From: Bugulina stolonifera
Taxonomy: Eukaryota; Bryozoa; Gymnolaemata; Cheilostomatida; Bugulidae
Direction of reading: 5' to 3'
Assembly (NCBI GenBank): GCA_935421135.1
Contig: OW285194.1
Coordinates: 10,873,376 to 10,937,375, forward strand
Length of the DNA stretch: 64,000 nucleotides
A program made the translations under genes and the position numbers. The notes under the pieces were generated by a model that ran no database searches, was not told the origin of the DNA, and was given only the letters and a program-made list of their open reading frames with translations. How positions within the stretch are numbered: position 1 is the first letter of the stretch; each line of letters opens with the position of its first letter. Shown here one piece after another: positions 12,170 through 24,600 of this stretch.

Positions 12170-15100
12170 ATGGTTATTCCAGCTTGGCTTAAGAAATATC
12201 TGGAAGTGTTGGCAACTAAAGAAAAGTTAGGTCTATGTCAGACATGCTGCACTGTGCATAACTTTAGATCAAGGTAAGAAATGTAGATAGTACAGTCATT
12301 TGGTTTAAAAAGCTTTAATTTTGCCTATTTCTTGATGTGATGAATGAGTGCACACAATAATATGAATATTTGAACATTATTATATCTTAAATTATTTATC
12401 AGTCGACTCTAGGAACCGAAGATCTTGTTAAAATGTCTAATGTGTTAATTAGTGGTCGACTAGCCCTAGGACCATAGTGAGTGTGCTATGGTAGTGGAGT
12501 GTATATTGTCTGCAGTAAAATAAAAATTGCAATGGATGATGGTTAGGTAGGGCAGGGGAACGGTGGCGTAATTTTAAACGTATAGGCAAAAGATGAGTGT
12601 ATCCACACTTTACTTCACACACCTAGAACTAATCTCCGCAAATATGGGCAGTGTCGTCATTTGTATAGTGATTTCTAGAATTTCTGATCCCAAAGATATT
12701 AGGCCTACATATTAGATCATGTTGACCAATTGTGGAGAAATGATTTGGCATCAATCGGCATAGGTATAGTGTCATATATCAATAGACCCTACATACATCT
12801 CGTGTGGTACATGTGCAATGTGGATCTCATGTGGTAGGCCTAATTCTTAGCTCATAGCTCCAAAATTTTTGATGAGACATCAGAAATGTTCAAGTGTACT
12901 TCTTCCTTCTCTCTTAGTTGCTAGGCAACAATGTTTGTCCTAACTGTACAATAAAGCAACACGAAAGTAACTGTCCAATGGTAAGGGGCTCCTAAAAATA
13001 TAACATGGTTCAACTTTGTAATAAAGTTTGTGTATGGAATAAAATTGTGGTAATTGCTTAGAGCCTTGGATCATTAATTGTTGTAGGCCTATTGGTTTTG
13101 AGCATGTGCTGACTTGGCGATTTTCATGCTCACCTTTACTTTCCTCTGGTACTTTGTCTTCACTCCGGACTGCAATGCCATTCTCCATTTTCCTCTATAC
13201 TATATTTATTGTAGTGATGAGTCACCCAAGGACGATGACTCACTTACACTTCAGTCTCGGTCTCGTATCTTTACAATATTTAATTTCACTACATCACCCT
13301 CTGTATGAAGTATTTTTCTACCATCAATACCGGCCTTCATTTCATCTTCTTGGAATTTAATCAAGTAGCTCTAATGACTCTTAATTTGCATACAACTGCA
13401 TCTTTTGGGCAGGTTATTTATTAACTAATGTATATTTAAGTGTTTTCTATATTATTTTTAGTTCTTCCATCTCTCAGCAAGTTTCTCCAGCGGACAGATT
13501 CACCTTGCAAGTACCATACGCATCCGATATCGTAGAATGTAGGTGATAGTTTTGATATTGTATTCGTGAATCCTCCAATTGTTAGATTTGTAAGATTCTT
13601 ATTAATCTTTTGTCTGTGTTAAACCAGCAGCTAGCTGGTAGGATAATTCGTCATTTTTATTACGTTGCGCTAGAGTGTTCCCTGTAGCTTGTGTTCCACT
13701 GAGTGTCTTATAGCCTTGGTTCTTACATTTTAGGGGAGTTGATGTTTAATCACAATGAACCTGATCTACCTCCTGATTTCATATTCTACTGCCACAACTT
13801 TGAACCAGATTTTGATAATCTCAAGGTAAGTCTTTGTTCTCTCTTGTTTTACACATTTCTGAACGTTCCTTATTTTGAAGGGAAAAATTCCGTATTAGGT
13901 CACCAGCTCTGTGGAAAATGACAATTTCTGGCAATGTGATCGCCTCACTCTCTGGCCAGGGACACCTCCAATACAAATTTGATGTTGTCTGGTCTTTAAT
14001 TCAAATTCACCATTGCGCAAATATTATACTGCTATAGTAATATCTACAATAGAAAGTTGTTTTGGCTTCATTGCTACTGGTTGTTGGTTGCTACTCTGCA
14101 ATGGACATCTGTAGGTAAGACAACACCGGTTATACCATCCTACGGCATACTACTATCATTGAATGCGTAGTGTTGGATGAGTTGTTGGTATTATAAAGGA
14201 TGCTATGGATACCTTTCCTAATACTAACAGTGATATTGAACCCAAAACCTCATTGGTGAAACTCCACTGCATTTTCAATTCTATTTGCTTGAGGAGACTT
14301 TTTGTGATAAGAACAAGTTTCATTACTTCTGCTCAGCTTTCGCAGTATATATTGTAGAGTCTGGTTAACTGGGACCCAAGAGACCCTCTAGCCTTGTCAC
14401 ACGTTGTGAGAGAATTGTATGTGGAATATAAGACTTACCAATGTAGCCTGCTGTCCAAGTATCCTAGAATAGAATCCGTGTACCACAGTCTAATACAAGT
14501 AATAGACGACAAACTAATTGAAGTTCATGTCCCTCCCTATGACAGAAAGGTAATGTTGTATTACAAGATATTTTATTTACAGTGTAGGCCTAAGTTTTCC
14601 CTTCTTAGAATTATAGTCATGTCCTGATCCCTTTAGCTGCATGTATTAGCTGTGAGTGAAGTAATTATTGAATCAAACTTATAAAACAAACTTTCCTAGA
14701 GGGGCTCCAGCTTCAAGCTAATTCTGCGTGAGTGCATTAGTCTACTCTACAAAGTGTCTTTATGACAGACTTTGCAATATATTTATAACATATTGAGCTC
14801 ATTGGTGGCTCTGTTACAAGTCTTAGCTTGTTACTGTGCTATTATATAAGGTTGTCTTCATGCGTACTGTTATAGAGTCAACAACAGCCGTCCGTGATAT
14901 TCCTGATCAAGATAGAGGGGCCATTTGAGAAAATACCAGTCAATAGATTTGGGGTGAGTACAATATATGCTAATAATGTACTATGGATGAATGACAATAG
15001 TTGACAGCAAGTCTGGGCTTGTGAACTTATTAGTTGCCTGTACTTTATTATTTTTGACAGAGATATTTTCCTTGATGTTGACATACATGTACATCTTGAG

Positions 15101-17338
15101 GTTTTATAGCAGTTATCCTCTCACATTTTATAGAGCAGATAACTCTTATGTTCCCATCAATATCAATCTATTTAATAGACACATAATTAGAGCAGAAAAC
15201 TGTTTCTGGGGGAGTTCAGAACTACCAAATAAATGAAGTAGGGTAGTACTTCTAAAATATGCTGAAAGTTTAGGAATCAGGGAGACTTAGTAAGTACCCA
15301 GTATTACCGCATATTCGTGAATTTTCTATATTACTGCGTGTTTTTATTTTTAATCCAGGGTCTAGGAGGTGAAGATTTGGTGCTATTAAAGTTGCAATAT
15401 AACTCTCCGGATGCATCAAGTAAGGCAGTTGACAATGTGTGCGTGAGCGCACGGCTAAACAAGTAAGTTGATCTGTCTCGCTATTACATATGCAAGTATG
15501 TAAGTAATGCACGGGTGAACATTGTAATACCTCCAATCAGCTGCTTTCAAGGCTGGTACCTCGGGCTAAAATTATTTCTCCAACTTAGAGTTGTCTTTCC
15601 TTCTACTCAGCACGGCTACGTACTGCCATAATTTCAATGAGGCCAGAAACTTGCAATATTAATATAAATAGCCTATTAATGATGGTCTACAACTGATACC
15701 TGTTACGTTTGCTGCTATTGGCTGTTGGTTTTTATTCTAAATCTGATAGGCTGGATTGTACTATTGCAGGGCATTTGGAAGCAGCATGCAGTTTCCAGCT
15801 CTCTATGGTACAAATATACCTCAATATGTGACGGAACTAAAAGAGTTCCTCGTCGAGAAGATAGATACTCTAGACAACGGGCTAAGTAAGAGGAAAGCTT
15901 ACATCCAAGCATTTATGCTTGAGTTCTCCAGGTATGTGTGGAATTGTGGGTAACATGAACATCCGAAAGTAAACAGATGCATGTGCTTACATGAAGTTAG
16001 CTCTCCCTTTGACTCATCTTATAATGTTGTAGAGGTGTGATAGAAGTAGATGTCACTGAATATCAAACAGCTAGTGCTCTTATCAACTACCTTGACTTCC
16101 ACTTTATACTTCAAGGTTTGTCACTTCTTAGGTTATTATCAATATTATCTCCCCTGTGATTGGTCAAACATTGCTATCTTGTCAGTGATTGGTCAACCAT
16201 TGCTATCTTGTCAGTGATTGGTTAAATATACCTAGGTCTATAATTTGTGTAGATAATTGATTCTTAATTAAAGAAATTTTCACATTTGGTAATTTTAGTC
16301 TCCAGTTTGAGGCTTGATTTGAAATACACATGATGAGTATTTACCTACATCTTCTTGTTTAACGTCGTGAAATACGTTGGACGATAGTCAGGATATAAAC
16401 TCTGTTTTATCGCAGGATCGGTCATTTTATTTTTTCAAGATTAAGTTCTTAATCTGGTGTAATCTCTGTTGACAAAGAGGTTTAATAACTCGTCATTCTA
16501 GAATAGCGATGCCGGAGAGCATTATATACTTTATTAGTCATGCTGACAATATAGAGGAAATAGAGTCAAGTACATGTTCTGTTTGACAATATAGTACACA
16601 GGTTTTTTGTTTTCCTCAAGTTGTTTTGTGCACGTATACCATGCATGTATATGTAATTAATACTGTTGTAGTGTCTATGCCACTGTATTTCCCTGAGGAG
16701 CAACCAAAGTTAATCTTCCGCTCTGCGTACCACACAGACGCATCAGAAAAACCATTTAGTAAAAGTACGAGAACATATCCATGGTCTCCAAGATGGCAGC
16801 CACAGGAAATGATGAAGCGGTTGCAGTAAGTTGTATATTACATAATTATTATGTCGGCTGAACGCTAAAAGTTCTGTTGTCTGTCTGTTTAACACTAACA
16901 ATTCAAAATGGTGATAATAAGTAACTCACATGGTGTAGGTTTACAAGTGCTGTTTCCTGTTCATCATACATGTCCAGGTTGGGTATCCATGGAAATGGAA
17001 ATTTAGCTTTAGAACTAAACCAACTTAACAGGACAATTAAGGATTTGTTTGGAAGTAAGGATTGTGAGTCACTGTGTTACTATTACGATTTATTATGCTG
17101 GGTTTTTGGTCAACCTCTGGATTGTATTGGGCTGCCACATTCCGGTGCCACTTAGTTGTTTTGTTATTTTGCAGAGTTGTAGTTGATGATATTTTACTAA
17201 TGCCATTTCTTGTACTGTTTCAGAACTTTTATTGCTGAAGTGGTACCAAATTTCCAGAAAGTTTCTGTATTGAATGGGACAGGGCTTAAACCCACCCCTC
17301 CTCCTGTTGAGGTAGAAGAAGGCTATAATCAGTTATGA
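12170..17338 (+). CDS. BABAM2: BRISC and BRCA1-A complex member 2 (BRE/BRCC45)
   Basis: Complete ten-exon gene for 386 aa, close to the 383 aa of the human protein. Exons: 12170-12273, 13462-13538, 13734-13825, 14358-14549, 14876-14953, 15359-15462, 15770-15931, 16033-16115, 16672-16825, 17224-17338; every junction is in phase. BABAM2 is the scaffold that links BRCC36-Abraxas/ABRO1 to MERIT40 in the Lys63-specific deubiquitinase complexes BRCA1-A (nuclear DNA repair) and BRISC (cytosolic). Recognisable blocks: DRFTLQVPYASDIVEW, then NEPDLPPDFIF (exons 2-3), NWDPRDPLALSHVVRELY (exon 4), PLYFPEEQPKLIFRSAYH and TYPWSPRW (exon 9), and a C-terminal QTFIAEVVPNFQ. These correspond to the two UEV-like folds of the family. 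The short proline/glutamate tail after exon 10 is lineage-specific. It is convergent with the NF-kB gene, 1.3 kb away. Confidence 0.93.
16155..16226 (+). repeat. Short tandem repeat in BABAM2 intron 8
   Basis: About two and a half copies of a roughly 32-bp unit containing GTGATTGGTCAA.CATTGCTATCTTGTCA. It lies wholly in the intron, 40 bp after the exon 8 donor. Confidence 0.7.
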
Positions 17339-18659
17339 ATCGCAGGCCATAATTTGACTCTCACTGGAACCACAAGCTAGTCCTAGTGTAATATTATATA
17401 GCATATAATTGAAGTATAGCCTTGGCTCCTGCCTTAATTTGACAGGTACATCCAGCAGTTGCTTTCTTATTTGAAGAAATGTACAAAGTACATCTTTATT
17501 GTGTAACTGTTTTATTTTTGCTGTTGTTGTTTGCCTTCAAAGACTTGAAGAAATAATTATAAATAGTTGGTAGGAAGACTACTATTTGAAATATTTAAGT
17601 CTGCATTATTAATGTGAATGGCTGCTCATGGGTATTGTACTATAAATATTATAATACTCTATCTATAGCTGCTTTTGTTGTGTCAAATTAATATAATATA
17701 TGACTCTATTTTCAATACATCATGTTCTGCAAGTACATGGACTTTGGAGTTGTGCTGTATTGACTAGTAATGGGCAAGGGTAGAAAACTCCACAGCTGGT
17801 ATGTCAGTACGTAAATTAGTGCCCCTGGGCAAAAGGTGGAATGGAATGTTGCTCTTGCTTATAACTGAGATTTATATATTGTCTGTGACCCTTATCTGTG
17901 AGAGTCAGAAAAGTTGATTGACCTAGTTATTGGCCAACAGCTGATTACTGTATTATTAGTTTACTAGTGGTCATTGACTATTCAGTTCTATTAGCAATAT
18001 AATATTAGTTGAATCACAAGACCATATTGTTCCGTTAGTTTCCAGCACACAGTTATAGTTATACTAGAATTAAATCCACACAATAGAGCTGCCGACTGCT
18101 GTCATTACAATAATTATTATTATTTTACTCACCAACTTTATTACATAGAATAAAAAATTGAAATTAATAGCCTATACAATGGAATAAACAATATTATTAT
18201 GTTAAGCAAAAATACACGATTCATAATGAAAAGGGTAGATTCAACTGTCAGATGATTCTGTTCACTGACAGTATTAATAAAACAATTGTGTAATTATAAC
18301 TTCAGTTATTAATGAGGAAATATTTTTATACTGCTATATAGAACAAAAATGTACTGTACTACGATATAGCCATAAGGTCTATTATTACTTTAGATAGTCT
18401 AGCAGTTGTTTAGTATAGACCATAATAGAGGAGGTGATATTAAAACATAAATAGGAAGGCAGTTACCCGGTGTCACCAGCATAAAAGAGCCAAACATGCC
18501 ACCCCTCCTCCTTTGTGCATTGTGCTTTATATCGGTACATGTTGACTATTGGTGGAAGAGAACCAACCACGTACAAAATGCAAATGAATTTATATGTACA
18601 ACAGTATAATAGTAACAACACAGACAAGTCACCATTTACGACTTGATCATACTAGATAG
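17339..18659. other. Convergent intergenic region between BABAM2 and NF-kB
   Basis: AT-rich, with no coding exon recognised. It must contain the 3' untranslated regions of both convergent genes. Confidence 0.45.
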
Positions 18660-21600
18660 TTAGGTCTCCGGTAGTGTCTTGAGTTCTCGAGTCAGACTTG
18701 AAGTGTGCAATTCTTCAGATTCTGTGGCTGCAGCTGTTTGTACTATCTCACCTTCAAGCACCTGCAATCAGAGCCCATACCTACTGTATATATACAGGCA
18801 TTCTCCTGATAACTGCCATTGTGGCCATGAGTAAGCTTTTGTTCCCTGTTGGCATACAAGTCTGCACCCTATTCCCCATATTTCTGTACGACTAGCCTTT
18901 AGCCATGCTGAGAAAAGAGAGCCTATCTAACTCTTCAAGTAGCACCCTAATATTACATATTACATATACATGCATTATATACATGGGTACAGAGAGCAGT
19001 CAAGGTATATCACAGTAAATAGCTTACGTTGACTCCAGAATTTAACAGAGTGTTGAAATGTTCACTGAGGTTTGACGGTACATAAATATCAGAGTCGGGA
19101 TTCTCGTGGGCTGCCCGTAGGATTTCATTTATTGTCATCTCATAGTCCTTAAAAGCTTCCTCTTCTAGCTCAATGTGCTAAACAAACCACAATATTACAT
19201 ACAAGTAGTTATTGTAATACTACACATACATATAGCTATACATGTAGTTATTGTAATACTGTGGGCATATGCATACACGCTAACTGTAGGAAAGGATATC
19301 TGAAGGATATCTAAACAGGAAGTTCACCCTTCAGTTTCACCTGCAAGATCAACTGTAGAGAAGGATATAATTAATTGAGGTACATCAGGAGGTGAATAAA
19401 CAAATTATCTACACATACATACGAGTGCGAGTGGCTGAGAGATAGAGACAGATGGTGCTGTAGGACATACACGTAAGACTACCTACGGTACTGTAGGACA
19501 TACATGTAAAGACTACCTACGATACTGTAGGACATACATGTAAGACTACCTACGGTACTGTAGGATATACACGTAAGGCTACCTACGGTACCGTAGGATA
19601 TACCCGTAAGGCTACCTACCGGAGCATTCTGATTAGGAGCTGTTGGACCAGGTGCCATGAACACCTTCCCCGATTCATCATTTCTAAATATATTCAGGTC
19701 GCTGGCTCTCATTCGGAACACTTCCTGGCCGTTACCTAGGAAACCACAAAGTCAACAAGTGACTGAGTTGCATAATATATATTAATGTATATTTGCATGA
19801 ATGTCTATAAGCAAAGGCAGTGTCATCGTATCAGGCTATGTACAGACCAAGTAGGCCCCAAAATTATGCTCTATAGAGGCCTTCAGGTAAACCATGGTAT
19901 ACTTAAAGGGGAAAATCACAAATTTTGAAGTGATTCTAAAGTGATAGTTCGAAATCTGGCGGTTCCAGACGTCATTTCCACAAATATCAAAATCCGCGTT
20001 TTTATCCAAAAAATTGGATTATCTGATTGGTCATGGGCGCATCCTTATTGGTAGTCTAAGATCTGCAGGCTTACACCGATATGCGAGGTGACTAATATAT
20101 GCCCCGTTAAAACCACTATATTGCTATAGCCGTGCTGTTTCCGGTGAGTTTGCGCATTCGCAGTTTAGTGGTTTGCTACGGCCACTTGTGTTTTTTTGTA
20201 ATTTCCAAAGTTTTCTGCTACTTACACTTACTTGTCTTTTATACCGACTAATAGCTCATGGCATATTCTACAATGCATATTCATTCGTCGGTAAGAAATC
20301 AAATCAAGTTATATTATAATAAGTATTTGTTCATTCTTTTCTAATCCTACTAGATTATTTCCCCACCGACTCTCACTCTGACTGACAGTCACTGCAGTTT
20401 CACTGAACTATAAAAAACGCTAGTTTCAATTTGTTTAAAATAATTATTTATCATCAATTATGTTTGTTTTTATTTACTTATGCACATAATTAATTAATAA
20501 CTGTTCTACCATGGGTTTCATTGGTAGTTCAGCGGAGCTAGCAGTGACTCTCAGTCATATTCGGAGCTAGCAGTGACTATCAGTCAGATTCGGAGCTAGC
20601 AGTGACTCTCAGTCAGATTCGGAGCTTGCGTGACTCTCAGTCAGATTCGGAGCTAGCAGTGACTCTCAGTCAGATTCAGCTAGCAGTGACTCTCAGTAAG
20701 TTTCCGTGGGAAATATAACATGAACTGAAGCTGCAATAAAATCACTTTTATTTCTTTGGCATCAGATTGCTGTTGACTAGACACAAGACAAATGAATCAC
20801 CAGTTACTGCTTCCTTGCCGCTGTAAATTAATGATTAAAAGTCAAACAATCAATTGAAGGCAATGCAAATCAATATAATAATATATCATTCAATTTATTT
20901 AGTGTGTTGCTTTTACCAAAACAGGCTAAATATAAATGATTAAAGCTGTTAGTTGGAGATGCTAAAGCAACATTTCCAAAAAACGACAGGACAGTTCCAG
21001 CAGGACGTTTCTCAACTGTGTAGATTACATTTATTAGAATACAATTCACCGGTAATTAAGTTTAATTAAATGAAAAATTAATATTAAAAAGGAAAATTAA
21101 TGAGTGGGGTTAGGGGTTCAAACTGTCACGGAGAGGTTTAGTTTGGAACTATCTTTTTCCCATTGTATTGGATTGCAGTACATCACTTCACCTCCATACT
21201 TTCCTGGTGTTCTATTTCTTCCTTTACTGCCTATTTTAATTTTATTTTAATCTTGCTAATTTTCATTTCATGGCGTGCGTTCAGATAAATAAAATTAAAA
21301 TAAGCAGTAAGTAAGCCCAATGACTGAAAAAAAAAACAGAGATGCCAGACTCAGTTGATTCAAGCAACATTTTATGGCTTATTAAAAGACTCGTTTCCAA
21401 AATAAAGCTTGCGAACATCTCTGGAAAAAAACTAGTATCCTATGTATGTTTGTGCAATATTATGAATCTGTTCCACAATACTGACCATTAAGAAATTTAC
21501 TTTAGCCTCAGTGACTGTGACAAACCCTATTGATACTCTTAACTATTCTCTAAAATGGCATAGGCCTACAATGTATGTGACTAAAAATATAGGGCCTACA

Positions 21601-24600
21601 CTGTGGTAACTTGGTGACTACTATATCTAACTACTACTATTACTATTGATAATTCAACTTCTGTTGATTCTATTGATACTGTAGCTACTACTGCTACCAC
21701 TGGACCCCCTGGTACTACTGCGACAACTTACCACTTTTCTACGACTAACTATTATTGTAACCAACTACTACTATTACTACTGCTGATTTTAACTACTTGC
21801 ATGATTACTACTAATGCAACCATAACTAACTACTGAAATCACCGTAATACTGCTACTACACTGCTATCACTTTAACTTACTGCTAACTACTACTATAAGT
21901 AACTACTCCTACTGCTAATACGAACTACAGCTAACACCACAAATGGTTCTTTTATTTTGCTAGTAAACTGCTGCTGCGACTACTAATACTGACGATAGTG
22001 GGCATACTATCAATGTTGAGTTGATACTAACACATACAGCTTGTTGACTTGTGTTGTAGGATGTTGCAGTGCCTGCTGCAGTTGGGCCACCAGATGCCGA
22101 TATGCTCTCTTACTTTATTCTATGAGTTTGTAGTACTGAAGCTCTAATGAGTTTTACCATGCACTAGCCGATGCTTTCAAGAAAATGCAGTTTCATATCC
22201 ATATAGCTCTTGGGGTAGGTAGTTGTATGAACAACTACTCGGAATCCTGTATCTTAAACATTGATGCTTTATCGGCAAAGAAGATTTAGAATCTGATACT
22301 CCTTCAGAGTCTCTAATAATTTTGAATTTGGTTATTATAGTAATTACACTTACATGAATTATTCATTGTTACACATGAAGACTGTGTGTGTAGGCAGATC
22401 TATGTGCAAATGAAAGTAATACACGAGACAGTCATTTCTTGGTTGCAGATAGATTCTGGTAAGATGTTCCAGACAAAATGTTATAGCCTTGGAATATCGC
22501 AAGAGACACTGATGGAGGGTAAACTATCCAGTTCAACAGGAACAACTTTAGGAAGAACCCTCATTCATCATTGCAGTTGGTCTGGTATCCTTGCCGGCAG
22601 TCTCCTTGAGGTTAAATATTTGTCCATTGCTTTTGCATGTAGGTGCAGTAGTGGTGAAAGCTAGATAGACCTCCTTACTCCTTAGCTGGGGTTTTGGAGA
22701 AGGGGAATAAATCTAGAGAAAGCGATTTCTGTTTAAGTTTTACTGAAAAACAGAGGTTATCTCAAATTTCTCCACTTCTGCATCTAAACAATTATTGACC
22801 TCCATGGCCTGAATCTTGCAACCATTTGCTATCAGCCATTATGTTAGCTGTCAACATCATATGGTCAACAAGGTCAGTCTATAACTGTAGGGCTTGCCAG
22901 TGACCTCTACCTCACCAACTATGCAAGTGTTCAACTGTTGAAACCCAGGCAGTGAAGTTGAAGTTTGATCATAACACAGTCCACTCTGCACTCTGCTGGA
23001 ACTTCCTCCACTTGTACACCTCTGCTCTGACTGCTCAATACTCTCTAGCACAATCTGTTGGCTATGTTATAAAACCATAGTATATGCTATATGGTGGTAA
23101 TCATTAGTGCTTTGCCATAGATTCAGCAGTTGAAGCTATCCTAGCCTAGCCTAGCCACCTGCAGTATAATATTTTAATGTGTACTTTTAATAATACTATT
23201 ACCAATGTTTTTCATGGGTAGCAGAGTGTCAGAAACTATTTCCAATGATATTGTGTAAACCTTTTATACATGCATGTATATGTAGATATAATAAAGAATT
23301 CGTGATTACATATAATGTTTATAAAAATACAGTGTGTTGTGCATGTACATGCACGTTCATTTGTCATACATAAGTTTTATAATGATAAAATGTATATTAT
23401 ATTACTGATACATGTACAGGTATAAATGCATTTGCATTGTTGACAGACGATGCTAAGGTCTATGTGATTGCACTGACAACTCAATTAATCCACTCAATTT
23501 ATAAGTGCAGTCAAGAAATTGAAATGAAAGTAAGGAAAACAAGTACATGTATAATTAGCATAGCATTATGTTATACGGATAATAGTATAAAGTTATCTCC
23601 CCAGGAATGGTCGATCGCCGGAAACCGTAGTCTCACAAAATAGAATGCCGAAATCTCAAAAAGGGGATAACTCCTAATTTTTCAATCGTTTAGAAGGAGT
23701 TTTAATTTCACTAATTGAGGCATAAGGAGGGTCATAAAATACAAATCCTTTGTTATTAATAAGAGAACATATGTTGATTTAGTATACTGTACAATAATTG
23801 TTTCAATATCTTGTTTAGAACAGTACAAAAACTAACTTCAAAGTAGGGCACAATTTGTGAATTTCTCCTTTAACTACATCACAGATAAGCCTAAGCCCTA
23901 GACGTTTGAAAACTCGAAACAGAATGCTTAAAATAAAGATAAAGCTGTCATATAATCACACAAACAGCGACTAACATTGTACATGCTTCAATGATTGATT
24001 GCAAACATTCGATACAAACGAGTAAACTTACTGTCTCTCATTATAGGATACGGCATCCCCTGAGATTGATTAGTAGGCTGCATTTGTTGGTACTGTGTTG
24101 GCTGCTGCTGCATTGGCTGCTGCTGCATGGGCTGCTGCTGCATGGGCTGTTGCTGCTGCATGGGCTGTTGCTGCTGCATGGGCTGCTGCTGCATGGGCTG
24201 CTGATATTGTTGTTGTTGAGACATTTGATGCTGCTGTTGGTTTGGATGATATTGCTGCTGCTGCATATGCTGCTGCTGGTTCATCTGTGGTTGATACGGC
24301 TGCTGACGATACATCTGTTGCTGTGACCTTCCCTAAAAACGCAAGTTTTAACAAATCTATGAACAGCAGAAGTCAACAACTCTAACCATGACCATGTACC
24401 ATTGCCTGACCAATAAATAACTGGTACCACACCATTACCAGTAAAACTCTGTCTCTGTCTACTAGTATGTTCTATGTAGCTAAGTGGTTGAGTTCACTTA
24501 CTGAATAGCCAGATCCAGATCCCATGGAACTGTTGGGTGTGTCCACACTCATGTTGTCCAGAACTGTTGGAGCATGGGAAGCATCATCTTGGCCATAACC

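Larger units (their letters stand above)
19903..23873. mobile_element. Putative TTAA-flanked DNA element inside an NF-kB intron
   Basis: Left end: TTAA followed by AGGGGAAAATCACAAATTTTG. Right end, read in reverse: TTAA followed by AGGAGAAATTCACAAATTGTG, about 17 of 21 matching. A duplicated TTAA target and inverted ends are hallmarks of piggyBac-type transposons, but the interior shows no transposase that I recognise and is full of stops, so it would be non-autonomous or decayed. Alternatively the ends belong to two separate small elements. It contains a 29-bp minisatellite, an ACT-rich tract and a copy of foldback family F1. Confidence 0.45.

Noticed and set aside
13106..13360. Plus-strand frames before BABAM2 exon 2
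   Set aside because: They lie in intron 1; exons 1 and 2 join in phase without them and match the family's N-terminus in length.
16970..17155. 61-codon frame between BABAM2 exons 9 and 10
   Set aside because: Exons 9 and 10 join directly in phase and give the family's contiguous sequence; this frame has no family similarity.
22386..22664. 92-codon plus-strand frame inside the NF-kB intron
   Set aside because: No recognisable domain, no supported splice context and composition like the surrounding noncoding DNA.
23991..24385. Poly-Leu and poly-Ala frames around 24.1 kb
   Set aside because: They are other-frame and antisense shadows of the Gln/Met/Pro-coding repeat of NF-kB exon 10.
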